13,684 nt of DNA, from the NCBI GenBank assembly GCA_964502465.1, contig CAZCWX010000444.1, positions 1-13,684 on the forward strand, given 5' to 3'. The notes below the pieces were generated by a model that made no database searches, was not told where the DNA came from, and was given only the letters and a program-made list of their open reading frames with translations. This DNA comes from CAZCWX01 sp964502465. GTDB taxonomy: Bacteria; Desulfobacterota; Binatia; Bin18. This document shows positions 1 to 7,110 of the stretch, in pieces. Position numbers and translations under genes: made by a program. Within the stretch, counting starts at the first letter, position 1, and every line of letters starts with the position of its first letter.

Positions 1-263
1 AGTGAGGACTGAGTTCCTTCAATTTGCGAAGAAACCACGGCTTCCCTGCGCACATAGGAGTACAGGAAGAGATGCGGATCAGGCAACAATGTGGAGATAC
101 TGTCTAACCTACCCAAAGCCAAAAGGGCTCGCTCCAACACAAGCTGCCGTGTGTCACCGAGATCCAGCGGCGGATTTGGGGGCAACGAGTACGGCACAAA
201 AGCGCGGATCTGTTCTCCAGCCACACTGGTAATCTCGTACCGGCCTGTGAGTCCTCGTTTCAT
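1..263 (-). CDS. Fic family protein, N-terminal part (runs off the left edge)
   Basis: This reading frame is open from the ATG at 263 to the window edge, so only the first 87 residues are visible. The protein starts MKRGLTGRYE, as many stand-alone Fic proteins do. Residues 78-83 (SSQIEG) fit the Fic inhibitory helix motif [S/T]xxxE[G/N], and the visible end continues GTQSS. Family knowledge: Fic enzymes transfer AMP or other phosphate-containing groups to target proteins, and this helix keeps the active site closed. The catalytic HPFxxGNGR loop would lie beyond the edge and cannot be checked. A TAG lies four codons upstream in frame, and a weak AAGGA ribosome site sits almost against the ATG. 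It follows a decayed hsdM fragment on the same strand; fic genes are common inside type I restriction-modification loci, so this is probably what remains of such a locus. Family assignment is fairly secure; function is not testable here. Confidence 0.8.
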   Translation of the reverse strand, partial: MKRGLTGRYEITSVAGEQIRAFVPYSLPPNPPLDLGDTRQLVLERALLALGRLDSISTLLPDPHLFLYSYVRREAVVSSQIEGTQSS

Positions 264-331
264 GTCCTTCTTGCACTATTCAACGATCGTTAAATGAGCA
301 GTTAGCTTATTAAAAGGAAGGGCGCAAATGT

Positions 332-643
332 TTAACAAGACGGCTTGGGTGGTCTTTCCCCATCATACCCAAGCGTCTTCAAATTCTGGGCAATAGCCTC
401 ATCCGCGTCGTCCACGATCTGGCCGATGGTGGGCTGCTTGGCCTGTGCCTTCAAGTGTGCTCAGCGTGCCTCGGGCGGGGCCCAGAAGATGTTCTGCGCA
501 CGGTATTCGTCCGGGTCTTCCGGGTCAGCACCCTAGACGCGTTCGACTTTGAGCCGGGCGTGTTGCTCCTCGCGCTACTCTATCTCAGGGGCCAGTGGAT
601 CAGCAAGCGTTACCGTTGCAGTAGGAAAGTAAGAGGCACCCAT
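332..643 (-). pseudogene. hsdM: Remnant of type I restriction-modification DNA methylase subunit (HsdM)
   Basis: One minus-strand frame between 643 and the TAA at 332 reads through three internal stops (TAG at 577-575, another TAG just before GADPEDPDEYRA, and a TGA after PPEAR). The peptide pieces GADPEDPDEYRA, QNIFWAPPEAR, AHLKAQAKQPTIG and QIVDDA match the N-terminal helical region of one HsdM subfamily. There the TGA stands where tryptophan is expected (EARW). After QIVDDA the text becomes DEAIAQNLKTLGYDGE, which looks more like an HsdM C-terminus. I infer a large internal deletion that joined the two ends of the gene and removed the SAM-binding and NPPY catalytic motifs. The upstream limit (643) is only a guess, because the first 20 or so codons are not recognisably HsdM. 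No active methylase can be made from this. The fic gene lies 68 nt downstream on the same strand. Confidence 0.7.
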
Positions 644-740
644 GTAAAGGGAAGATACTTTCACAAATGTGCCTGTTCAGTGTCTATATCAACATACTTA
701 CTTTTCTGCGCTTATCCCATGCGCGAGTGAGGAGGACGTC

Positions 741-920
741 ATGGAATTTAGCCCGACGATGGCAGGAGCCATTCTGCTGCTAGCAACGGTAATTAGCGGG
801 GGTGTGATGTGGTGGGTTGGTGGAATCGCAGACCACCCGAGAAACCTGGCACACTCTGCCACGCTGAAGCAGCAACTCTCAGAGCAGGAACAAGACCAGA
901 GATGCCGGGATGCAGCATGA
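741..920 (+). CDS. Possible small single-pass membrane protein, 59 aa
   Basis: This short frame begins at the ATG at 741, behind a good ribosome site (GAGGAGG at about 729-735). Residues 6-30 (TMAGAILLLATVISGG and onward) form one hydrophobic segment. A polar, Gln/Glu-rich cytoplasmic-type tail (LKQQLSEQEQDQRCRD) follows and could be a short coiled coil. I recognise no family. The frame is open further upstream (to 669), but the ribosome site favours 741. A second frame (917-997) overlaps its stop codon as ATGA but is only 26 codons long and I do not call it. The gene stands alone on the plus strand between the hsdM remnant and the convergent decarboxylase gene. Whether it is expressed is uncertain. 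Confidence 0.45.
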   Translation: MEFSPTMAGAILLLATVISGGVMWWVGGIADHPRNLAHSATLKQQLSEQEQDQRCRDAA

Positions 921-1018
921 TGATGTACAGCCTTATCGAAGGCGAGAAAAGTTTTGCAGATGCATCGTTCACCGAAGACTACTCACTGAAGGTGTAGACC
1001 TCGTCCGCAGAACCAACA

Positions 1019-1037
1019 TCTGATGCTTCTCATCAGA
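1019..1037. terminator. Weak hairpin between convergent genes
   Basis: TCTGATG (1019-1025) and CATCAGA (1031-1037) form a 7-bp stem with a 5-nt loop. It lies between the end of the small plus-strand frame (920) and the end of the convergent decarboxylase gene (1061). On the plus strand a T-rich stretch (CTCCTTGTTTGTTTG) follows, but there is no clean T-run on either side. It could serve as a weak shared terminator. That role is inferred from position only. Confidence 0.3.
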
Positions 1038-1060
1038 ATCTCCTTGTTTGTTTGCAGATC

Positions 1061-2491
1061 TCACATCTGCTGAGCGGCAGTGCGACGAAGCAGATCCCAG
1101 AGCCGTGCGACATGTTCATGCGTTGTCGCCTGATTCCCGATTGCGACGCGAATGGCGTAGTGACCATTCAGCTTCGTGTGCGAAAGAAAGGCAGAGCCGC
1201 TGGCATTGACCTGGTCAATAATAGCGGCGTTATGGATTTCTAAGTCAACTGCCTTGGTGGGAACGTGGCGGAAGCACACCGTTGAGAATGGTACGGGTGC
1301 CAGCCGTTCCCAACCTGGCTCGGCGTCAATCTGTTCGGCAAGCCACTGTGCTTCCTTGATGTGGCCTGCGATAATACGGGCGAGTCCATCGCGACCATAG
1401 GCGCGAATGACCATCCAGAGTTTTAAGGCCCGGAAGCGCCGCCCGAGAGAGAGTCCGTAATCCATCAAGTTTATAACGTCCGATTCGTCAGTACGCAGGT
1501 ACTCAGCCACAAGTGAAAATGCTCGTTTCAAATCATCGGGGCGGCGGGTATAGAGCAGGCTACAATCGATCGGGGTGAGCAGCCATTTGTGCGGATTGGT
1601 GACGAATGAGTCCGCGCGTTCGCAGCCTGCTAAGACCGAACGGTGAGATGGGACAAGGGCGGCTGCGCCCCCATACGCTGCATCCACATGTAGCCATAAA
1701 CCATGGCGTGCACAAACGTCGGCGATTGTATCCACGGGATCAATACTGGTTGAAGAGGTTGTTCCTACTGTGGCAATCACAGCAATCGGCTTCACGCCGG
1801 CGGCGAGATCATCAGTGATAGCCTGCTCTAATACATCAGCTCGCAGGCGGAATATGGCGTCGGTCTCAATGTGGCGGGTCCAGCGCCGTCCGATACCCAA
1901 AGCGATGGCCGCTTTATCGATCGAACTGTGTGCCTGGGTTGAGGTATAAATGGCGAGCGGGGGAAGATCCGCACGGCCAGCCATCCCCTGCTCGCGAATG
2001 TCCACGCCTGCGGCTTCACGAGCGGCTGCCAAAGCATACAGGGTAGAGGCCGAAGCCGTGTCCGTGATTTCCCCAAACCAGCTCGTTGGCAGGCCGAGCA
2101 TCTCCGCCACCCACGCCAGCGTACGCTGCTCTAACTCAGTGGCCGCTGGGGAGGTCCGCCACAACATGGCGTTGACGTTGAGAGCAGATGCAAGCAATTC
2201 GCCAACAATGCCAGGCCCAGACCCACTAATACCAAAGTAAGCGAAAAAGGACGGATGATTCCAATGGGTAATACCAGGCAAGAGCAGTTGATCAACGTCT
2301 TTGAGGATTGTTTCGAGAGACTCACTGTGGACGGGCGGGGACTGTGGGAGTAGGGCAGCAATCTCTCCTGGACGCACCTGTGAAAGAACAGGATAGTCTC
2401 CGACGTGCTCCAGGTATGCGGCGACCCAGTCTGCTGCTTCGTGTACAGCACGGCGTAACTCTTGTGGTGTCGGGCCGATGACATTCGTCAT
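1061..2491 (-). CDS. PLP-dependent group II decarboxylase (aromatic-L-amino-acid decarboxylase-like)
   Basis: The 476-aa protein is full length for the pyridoxal-phosphate decarboxylase family of aromatic amino acid, glutamate and histidine decarboxylases. Visible landmarks are THWNHPSFFAYF (75-86), the PLP-stacking His in TQAHSS (His188), HVDAAYGG (268-275, with the Asp that holds the pyridine nitrogen), the Schiff-base lysine in NPHKWLL (Lys302), and LGRRFRALKLW (349-359), the conserved stretch of the catalytic loop region. The expected product is an amine plus CO2 from an aromatic or similar L-amino acid in the cytoplasm; the exact substrate cannot be read from the sequence. The ATG at 2491 follows a modest GAGGACA ribosome site and matches the usual N-terminus (a helix with RRAVHEAADWVAAYL). 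It stands apart from its neighbours: the hsp20 pair lies upstream on the same strand, separated by 266 bp of repeat-rich DNA, so it probably has its own promoter. Family confidence is high, substrate confidence low. Confidence 0.9.
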   Translation of the reverse strand: MTNVIGPTPQELRRAVHEAADWVAAYLEHVGDYPVLSQVRPGEIAALLPQSPPVHSESLETILKDVDQLLLPGITHWNHPSFFAYFGISGSGPGIVGELLASALNVNAMLWRTSPAATELEQRTLAWVAEMLGLPTSWFGEITDTASASTLYALAAAREAAGVDIREQGMAGRADLPPLAIYTSTQAHSSIDKAAIALGIGRRWTRHIETDAIFRLRADVLEQAITDDLAAGVKPIAVIATVGTTSSTSIDPVDTIADVCARHGLWLHVDAAYGGAAALVPSHRSVLAGCERADSFVTNPHKWLLTPIDCSLLYTRRPDDLKRAFSLVAEYLRTDESDVINLMDYGLSLGRRFRALKLWMVIRAYGRDGLARIIAGHIKEAQWLAEQIDAEPGWERLAPVPFSTVCFRHVPTKAVDLEIHNAAIIDQVNASGSAFLSHTKLNGHYAIRVAIGNQATTHEHVARLWDLLRRTAAQQM

Positions 2492-2617
2492 AAACTGTCC
2501 TCGTTGGCGCAGTTCTGCTGAGCGTCTCTCAAACGCGGGAACTCTGCCATATCAACCTCTGCTCTTGTGGTGATCGTCCGGTTCTGGAGAGATTGTCTCT
2601 TGCTTTCGGCACTAGCG

Positions 2618-2637
2618 GCGGGATTCCCGCTTGCGGG
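2618..2637. repeat. Overlapping GC hairpins (GCGGGATTCCCGCTTGCGGG)
   Basis: GCGGG-ATT-CCCGC (2618-2630) and CCCGC-TT-GCGGG (2626-2637) share their middle arm, so two hairpins compete. The longer frame ATTCCCGC-TT-GCGGGAgAAT gives an imperfect 20-nt palindrome. Short units of this form occur as scattered intergenic repeats in many bacterial genomes. It lies upstream of the decarboxylase gene. No other copy is in the window. Confidence 0.4.
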
Positions 2638-2674
2638 AGAATGATGCAAAAGAGGCCGACCGAAGGATTGGTGA

Positions 2675-2731
2675 GGAGTAGCGACTTGGGCCGTGTTCCC
2701 TGACTGTGGGAGAGACTGAAGTCGCTACTCC
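2675..2731. repeat. 57-bp palindromic element with 13-bp perfect terminal inverted repeats
   Basis: GGAGTAGCGACTT (2675-2687) and AAGTCGCTACTCC (2719-2731) are exact reverse complements. An inner TCCC (2697-2700) and GGGA (2708-2711) can pair in the 31-nt centre, giving a tall stem with an interior loop. It has no coding capacity. It lies 26 bp past the stop of the second hsp20 gene and upstream of the decarboxylase gene. It could be a miniature mobile element or REP-like unit, or act as a transcription stop for the hsp20 operon. No T-run follows, so an intrinsic terminator is not well supported. Confidence 0.6.
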
Positions 2732-2757
2732 ATACTCTGCGAGTGAACCTGAACGAG

Positions 2758-3159
2758 TCATGAACCTACGGCAACCGTAATACGTCGTGGCTTGGCATGT
2801 TCTGCTTTGGGTAACTCCAATTCGAGCGCCCCGTTTTTCATACGGGCTTTGATCCGCTCAGGGTCGATTTCGCTTGCCAGCGTAAACCGGCGCGCGTAAT
2901 TCCCGACATTGTATTCGGTATACACCGGGGTCAAATGCTCGTACTCTTTCAGAGAGACCCGCCCTTCAATCGAGAGTACTCCCTTTTCAACGTGGACCTC
3001 AACCGATTGCTCGTCAACACCTGGCATATCTGCCACGAGCCACAAACTATCGGCGTTCTCATAGATATCGACAGCTGGCGCGAAAGTGCGTCCTGGTCGC
3101 GTATACTCTTCAGAGGTCACTTCTTGTTTGCCTTTTGCGGTGAGTTCTTGTTCTGCCAT
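2758..3159 (-). CDS. Small heat-shock protein, Hsp20/alpha-crystallin family (second of a tandem pair)
   Basis: The protein is an ATP-independent holdase of about 133 aa that binds unfolding proteins and keeps them soluble. The alpha-crystallin domain spans most of it: PAVDIYENADSLWLVADMPG starts the beta-sheet, VHVEKGVLSIEG is the middle, and KNGALELELPKAE carries the conserved GxL signature. The tail ends RRITVAV, with an I-x-V anchoring motif used in oligomer assembly. Two in-frame ATGs are possible, at 3165 and 3159. The GAGGAGGG ribosome site (3167-3174) lies only 2 nt from the first and about 8 nt from the second, so I choose 3159 (MAEQELTAKG). It starts about 30 bp after the end of the first hsp20 gene on the same strand, so the two are probably one operon. 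The two proteins are clearly different in sequence, as in many two-member sHsp systems. Confidence 0.93.
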   Translation of the reverse strand: MAEQELTAKGKQEVTSEEYTRPGRTFAPAVDIYENADSLWLVADMPGVDEQSVEVHVEKGVLSIEGRVSLKEYEHLTPVYTEYNVGNYARRFTLASEIDPERIKARMKNGALELELPKAEHAKPRRITVAVGS

Positions 3160-3191
3160 ATGCATTCCCTCCTCTCTGCAGCTGTATCTGG

Positions 3192-3644
3192 TTAGGCCGG
3201 TTGTACGGTAATTTGACGGGGTTTTGCTTCTTCCCGCTTGGGAATACGGATGGTCAGCATCCCCTGCTTATAGGAAGCTTCCGCTTTTCCCAGATCGACG
3301 TCAGCTGGCAGCTGGAGTGAGCGAGAGAACTGACCGCTGCCACGTTCACGCCGGTGGAAACTCCCGCCATTCGGCGAGGTGGCTTCACGTGTCCCACTAA
3401 TGGTCAGCGTTGTGCCCTGGCACTCGATATTGAGATTCTCGGAAGTCACTCCAGGCGCTTCGAGTCGGACGACGTAGTTGCCTTCTTTATCCCTGAAAAC
3501 ATTGATCGCAGGGAATACTCCACGGCCCGAGAGGCCAAGATCGAAACCAAACAAAGGCCTATTAACGGCTTGATCGAGCTCTCGTTGGAGGCTCAATAAT
3601 GAGTTAATGGGGTCAAGCTCAGGGGAGAAACGAAAGAGCGCCAT
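3192..3644 (-). CDS. Small heat-shock protein, Hsp20/alpha-crystallin family (first of a tandem pair)
   Basis: The 150-aa protein has the layout of bacterial class A-like sHsps. The N-terminal arm (MALFRFSPELDPINSLLSLQ) is variable and helical. The alpha-crystallin domain runs from about residue 44 (PAINVFRDKEGNYVVRLEAPG) to the signature GMLTIRIPKREEAKPRQ, and the C-terminal ITV serves as the I-x-V anchor. Its role is to capture unfolding client proteins in the cytoplasm for later refolding by DnaK/ClpB. The ATG at 3644 has a strong AAGGAG ribosome site 5 nt upstream. Its leader has an E. coli-like promoter candidate and two inverted repeats. I see no CIRCE element and no recognisable sigma-32 promoter, so heat control is not evident from known motifs. 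It heads an operon with the second hsp20 gene. Confidence 0.94.
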   Translation of the reverse strand: MALFRFSPELDPINSLLSLQRELDQAVNRPLFGFDLGLSGRGVFPAINVFRDKEGNYVVRLEAPGVTSENLNIECQGTTLTISGTREATSPNGGSFHRRERGSGQFSRSLQLPADVDLGKAEASYKQGMLTIRIPKREEAKPRQITVQPA

Positions 3645-3656
3645 ACCATCTCCTTC

Positions 3657-3670
3657 TTATCAACTGATAA
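3657..3670. promoter_or_regulatory. Inverted repeat next to the hsp20 ribosome site
   Basis: TTATCA-AC-TGATAA is a perfect 6+6 inverted repeat that touches the AAGGAG ribosome site of the first hsp20 gene. It could be an operator or part of an RNA fold that masks the ribosome site. No known family motif is matched, and the role is inferred from its place alone. Confidence 0.35.
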
Positions 3671-3685
3671 TTTGATTTGTTGTCT

Positions 3686-3703
3686 ACGGGTGCCGGCGCC
3701 CGT
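3686..3703. promoter_or_regulatory. GC-rich hairpin in the hsp20 leader
   Basis: ACGGGTGCC and GGCGCCCGT pair over nine positions with one G-T wobble; as RNA the inner two or three pairs would open to form a loop. It lies in the predicted 5' untranslated region of the hsp20 operon, between the promoter candidate and the ribosome site. With the repeat at 3657-3670 it could form a temperature-sensitive leader, but no ROSE or FourU sequence is visible. Confidence 0.35.
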
Positions 3704-3716
3704 GTGAACTACTGGA

Positions 3717-3744
3717 AATGTAAGACCGACTTCAGTGAAGTCAA
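3717..3744 (-). promoter_or_regulatory. Candidate sigma-70 promoter of the hsp20 operon
   Basis: Read on the minus strand, TTGACT (3744-3739) and TACATT (3722-3717) are separated by 16 nt, a fair match to -35 and -10 boxes. A perfect 15-nt palindrome (GACTTCAGTGAAGTC, 3728-3742) overlaps the -35 box and spacer. That is where a repressor would be expected to bind. Transcription would start about 65 nt before the ATG at 3644. Confidence 0.4.
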
Positions 3745-3769
3745 GAGGTGATGCGTGATTTCTGTGCGG

Positions 3770-3783
3770 CGCGATATATCGCG
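3770..3783. repeat. Perfect 14-bp palindrome CGCGATATATCGCG
   Basis: This fully self-complementary 14-mer lies between the boxB end and the hsp20 promoter candidate. It could be an operator for the hsp20 operon or a simple repeat. No family is recognised. Confidence 0.4.
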
Positions 3784-3794
3784 AGAGCAGGGAA

Positions 3795-3814
3795 GGGCGC
3801 AGCCTGCTGCGCCC
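3795..3814. repeat. Strong GC hairpin downstream of boxB
   Basis: GGGCGCAGC (3795-3803) and GCTGCGCCC (3806-3814) are exact reverse complements, giving an 8-bp stem with a 4-nt loop. It lies 30 bp after the boxB stop, where it could end or protect the boxB transcript. On the minus strand no T-run follows, so a classic intrinsic terminator is unlikely. It also resembles scattered GGGCGCAGC-type intergenic repeats of repeat-rich genomes. Confidence 0.45.
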
Positions 3815-3843
3815 CTACAAAATTGGCGAGGTGGGAAGGGTCT

Positions 3844-5268
3844 TCAGTTGAACCGCACGTACGCAAAATCGATCGGCCTTCCTTTAATACCGACTGCTGG
3901 TGGCGCGATCCAGTTCACGAACTTACCCGGCTCGACAACGCGACCCATCAGTGAGGTGACGAATGCACGATCTTCTTGGGTGGGTAGCCAGTTGCGCCCC
4001 CCAGCGTTCCATTCGGCTTCGGAAACAACGCGACCGTCGGGTGCAATGCGCAACCCCGCGAAAGCGCCGATTCGGCGATTAAAGGCCTTGTGGGGCAACT
4101 GCAGACGGAAGGGAATCCCGTTCCGTTCGATCACTCGGTTCCAGCGCCCAACACCGCGGAACGAGTCAGCGATGAAGTCATTCCGCAGTCGCTCATTGAG
4201 TGACCCCAATGCCGGCACTTCCTTCTCGACCAACTTGCCGTCAACCACATCAAGAATCCTATAGGTATCGTTCTTCAGGACGTGGTCGTCGTTGATCTTA
4301 GTTTCCTCGAAGCGGCCCTTCAGTCCCGTACTGAAGAAAGTTGCCGCGTTGGAGGACTGGTCTGCACCGAACAGGTCGAGTGTGACGCTGTAGTGGAAGT
4401 TGAGGTAACGCTGGAGGGTCTCCAGATCGATGACCCCTAACGCCCGTACCTGCGCTTGGTCCTCAACGTTGTGAGCGCGCATCACTTCACAGGTCCGCTG
4501 GATCACCCGGGCTATCCCCGACTCACCGACGAACATATGGTGGGCTTCTTCGGTCAACATAAATCTGGTCGTGCGTGCCAACGGATCAAAGCCCGATTCC
4601 GCCAAGGCGCAGAGCTGAAATTTGCCGTCGCGATCGGTAAAGTAGGTAAACAGGTAGAATGACAACCAGTCTGGCGTCTTTTCGTTGAAGGCGCCAAGGA
4701 TGCGGGGGTTGTCTGCATCGCCAGAGCGACGCTCAAGCAGTGCCTCGGCTTCCTCACGTCCGTCACGGCCGAAATAGCGGTGTAGCAGGTAGACCATAGC
4801 CCACAAATGGCGACCTTCCTCGACGTTGACCTGGAACAGGTTGCGCAGATCATACAGCGACGGGCAGGTCAGCCCGAGGTACCGCTGCTGTTCAACCGAA
4901 GCTGGCTCAGTGTCACCCTGAGTGACAATAATACGCCGTAAGTTTGCCCGGTGCTCGCCTGGGACTTCCTGCCAGGCCGGCTCGCCTTTGTGCTCGCCAA
5001 AGTTGACCGTGCGGCCCTGCTCAGGCGCGGCAAGGAAAATACCCCAGCGGTATTCAGGCATTTTAACGTACTCGAAATGCGCCCAGCCGGACGCATCGGC
5101 GCTGACCGCCGTGCGCAAATAGACATCATAGTTGTGGGTGCCTTCCGGGCCCATCTCGGCCCACCACTGGAGATAGTGCGGCAGCCAGTGCTCCAGAGCA
5201 CGCTGCAGCGTTTTGTCGGTGGCGAGGTCGACGTTATTGGGGATTTTCTCATTATAGTTCATATTCAT
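3844..5268 (-). CDS. boxB: Benzoyl-CoA 2,3-epoxidase, oxygenase subunit BoxB
   Basis: BoxB is the di-iron oxygenase of the aerobic benzoyl-CoA pathway. It converts benzoyl-CoA, O2 and electrons delivered by the reductase BoxA into 2,3-epoxybenzoyl-CoA. The 474-aa length fits the family. Expected di-iron ligands are visible: Glu121, the pair E151-x-x-H154 (in NVEEGRH), Asp212 (in FTDRDGK) and the pair E241-x-x-H244 (in EEAHHMF), in the spacing I recall for Azoarcus BoxB shifted by one residue. The start MNMNYNEKIPNNVDL has an AGGAGG site 5 nt upstream, and its N-terminal text is typical of the family. It is the last gene of the minus-strand arm, 134 bp after boxC; that gap holds three hairpins. 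In most box operons boxA lies next to boxB; here it does not. Assignment is very secure. Confidence 0.97.
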   Translation of the reverse strand: MNMNYNEKIPNNVDLATDKTLQRALEHWLPHYLQWWAEMGPEGTHNYDVYLRTAVSADASGWAHFEYVKMPEYRWGIFLAAPEQGRTVNFGEHKGEPAWQEVPGEHRANLRRIIVTQGDTEPASVEQQRYLGLTCPSLYDLRNLFQVNVEEGRHLWAMVYLLHRYFGRDGREEAEALLERRSGDADNPRILGAFNEKTPDWLSFYLFTYFTDRDGKFQLCALAESGFDPLARTTRFMLTEEAHHMFVGESGIARVIQRTCEVMRAHNVEDQAQVRALGVIDLETLQRYLNFHYSVTLDLFGADQSSNAATFFSTGLKGRFEETKINDDHVLKNDTYRILDVVDGKLVEKEVPALGSLNERLRNDFIADSFRGVGRWNRVIERNGIPFRLQLPHKAFNRRIGAFAGLRIAPDGRVVSEAEWNAGGRNWLPTQEDRAFVTSLMGRVVEPGKFVNWIAPPAVGIKGRPIDFAYVRFN

Positions 5269-5323
5269 TGCTGCCTCCTGCTTTTTCGGGTTACTCGTAT
5301 GGATTGCTTATCGAGCCGTCGTC

Positions 5324-5393
5324 GCGACTTGAGTCGCTGGTCAGACCGCGAGGACGACTGCCGTCGTCACTACAGACTCACACCTTCAGTCTG
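5324..5393. promoter_or_regulatory. Cluster of three hairpins between boxC and boxB
   Basis: Three inverted repeats follow one another in the 134-bp gap: GCGACT-TG-AGTCGC (5324-5337), GACGAC-TGCC-GTCGTC (5353-5368) and CAGACT-N9-AGTCTG (5373-5393). The sequence GCCGTCGTC also occurs twice as a direct repeat (5315-5323 and 5360-5368). Such an array in an operon gap could be a processing or partial-termination site that sets the BoxC:BoxB ratio, or scattered repeat DNA. The role is inferred. Confidence 0.45.
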
Positions 5394-5402
5394 GACAGGC
5401 CG

Positions 5403-7088
5403 CTACACCCGTTCCCAGTCGAACCGTGCCTTGGTGCCGGTGCCGTATGCTTTTAATGCGCCGAACTCACCGACCGCGTTTGGTCGCGTGAAGATCCAGT
5501 TCTGCCAGGCCGACAGACGCCCAAAGATGCGCGACTCCAGAGATTCCCCGGGACCGAAACGGAGGTTGGCTTCCAGCCCAGTCAACGCATCTGGAGAGAG
5601 ACTCGCCCGCTCTTCAAGCGCAATGCGGATCTCGTCCTCCCAGTCCAACTCGTCAGGCGCTACGGTGACGAGCCCGAGATGCAGCGCAGCCGTAGCGTCC
5701 ACGGCGCGGCCAAGTGTCGAGCGGACCCGGTCAAGCGCTGAAGCATCCTGGTAGAAACGGCGCTCAAGCCGAGAAAGATGAGAGACCATCGGATAGGTGC
5801 CGAAGTTGAGAGCAGAGAGGTGCAAGGTCGGCGCTGCGGCTGCTTCCTCGGTCTGCAGCATGTAGATACGATCGGCTGCCAGGGCCAACTCAAGCAATGT
5901 CCCAGCGAAGCAGGACCCCTGGGCGACGAGAGCAAACAACGTGCGCGACGAGACGTCGAGCCGGGCAAGGGTGCGGCGCAGCATGCCGACCACCTCGCGC
6001 ACGAACCAATGTGCTCGATGTCGCAGCAAAGCGGCATCAGCAGCTAACACGAGGTCCGCGTTCCCCTGTGTCTTCAGTATCCAGACGCCGATCTCTAGAT
6101 TGTTCGTCCGCAGCAGCAAAATGGCGTCATCGAGCTCGCGCGCTACCTGTAACGGCCACCACTGTGCTCCCAGTGCGAGAATGCCCTCGAGGTCGTCAGG
6201 TTGAGGCTGATGGGGTGCGCTCACTGTGATGGTGGCGCGTCGCGCGCCCTGGTCAAGCTGCGCCTCGACAAACTTATAGTGATACCCGGTATCGTCGATC
6301 TCGCGCTGGAGCGGCGTGAGCATAATTCCTTGTGCCGTGTGTGGCCGATCACTTAATGTTGCCAGTGCCAACGCCCGGCGTTGCACCTGCTCGGCAAACT
6401 GTGCAGGTTTGACGATTGCATCGACAAGCCGCCATTCTTTTGCTCGCTGACCGCGTATGCCTTCCGTCGTGGTGCAGAACATGTCGGCAAGGTCGTGACG
6501 CACCTTGCGTTTGTCAGTGAGGCGGGTGAGGCCGCCGGTGCCCGGAAGCACACCCAGCATTGGCACCTCGGGCAGGCTAACAGCGGACGAGCGATCGTCA
6601 ACCAGCATAATCTCGTCGCAGGCCAATGCCAGCTCATAGCCGCCGCCAGCCGTGGTGCCGTTGCAGGCGGCAATGAACTTGAGGCCGGAATGGCGACTGG
6701 CGTCCTCGATACCGTTGCGCGTCTCGTTGGTGAATTTGCAGAAATTGACCTTCCAGGGGTGCGACGACAAGCCAAGCATGAAGATGTTGGCACCGGAGCA
6801 GAAGATCCGCTCTCTGGCGCTGGTGAGGACAACGGTACGGACCTCTGGATGTTCAAACCGGATGCGTTGCAACGCGTCATGCAGCTCGATATCGACGCCG
6901 AGGTCATAGGAATTGAGCTTCAGCGTATATCCCGGACGCAAGCCGCGATCCTCTTGCACGTCCAGTGTGAGTGTTGCCACCGGACCATCACAAGTGAGCC
7001 GCCAATGCGCGTAGCGATCAGGATGGGTCTGGTAATCAACCAGCGGTGCGCTGGGTGTCGCAACTGGTGCTTCTGCTGCAAGTCCCAT
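5403..7088 (-). CDS. boxC: Benzoyl-CoA-dihydrodiol lyase BoxC (2,3-epoxybenzoyl-CoA dihydrolase)
   Basis: BoxC opens the ring of 2,3-epoxybenzoyl-CoA hydrolytically. The products are 3,4-dehydroadipyl-CoA semialdehyde and formate. The 561-aa protein has the double crotonase layout of BoxC. The first enoyl-CoA-hydratase-like half holds the oxyanion-hole stretches FCSGANIFMLG (96-106) and NGTTAGGGYELALACDE (143-159), followed by LPEVPMLGVLPGTGG (172-186). A second, more diverged crotonase-like half lies from about residue 260 to 540. The N-terminal VDYQTHPDRYAHWRL is also characteristic. The ATG at 7088 has an AAAGGAG site just upstream. The gene starts 22 nt after the regulator stop, so regulator and boxC are very likely co-transcribed, with boxB after a 134-bp gap. 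Assignment is very secure. Confidence 0.97.
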   Translation of the reverse strand: MGLAAEAPVATPSAPLVDYQTHPDRYAHWRLTCDGPVATLTLDVQEDRGLRPGYTLKLNSYDLGVDIELHDALQRIRFEHPEVRTVVLTSARERIFCSGANIFMLGLSSHPWKVNFCKFTNETRNGIEDASRHSGLKFIAACNGTTAGGGYELALACDEIMLVDDRSSAVSLPEVPMLGVLPGTGGLTRLTDKRKVRHDLADMFCTTTEGIRGQRAKEWRLVDAIVKPAQFAEQVQRRALALATLSDRPHTAQGIMLTPLQREIDDTGYHYKFVEAQLDQGARRATITVSAPHQPQPDDLEGILALGAQWWPLQVARELDDAILLLRTNNLEIGVWILKTQGNADLVLAADAALLRHRAHWFVREVVGMLRRTLARLDVSSRTLFALVAQGSCFAGTLLELALAADRIYMLQTEEAAAAPTLHLSALNFGTYPMVSHLSRLERRFYQDASALDRVRSTLGRAVDATAALHLGLVTVAPDELDWEDEIRIALEERASLSPDALTGLEANLRFGPGESLESRIFGRLSAWQNWIFTRPNAVGEFGALKAYGTGTKARFDWERV

Positions 7089-7110
7089 GCATGTTCTCCT
7101 TTTTCATTGT

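Noticed and set aside
917..997. 26-codon frame overlapping the stop of the small membrane protein (ATGA)
   Set aside because: It is too short and has no family or structural signal; translational coupling alone is not enough.
3755..4264. Plus-strand frame of 169 codons
   Set aside because: It lies antisense to boxB, has no family resemblance, and arises from the codon bias of the real gene.
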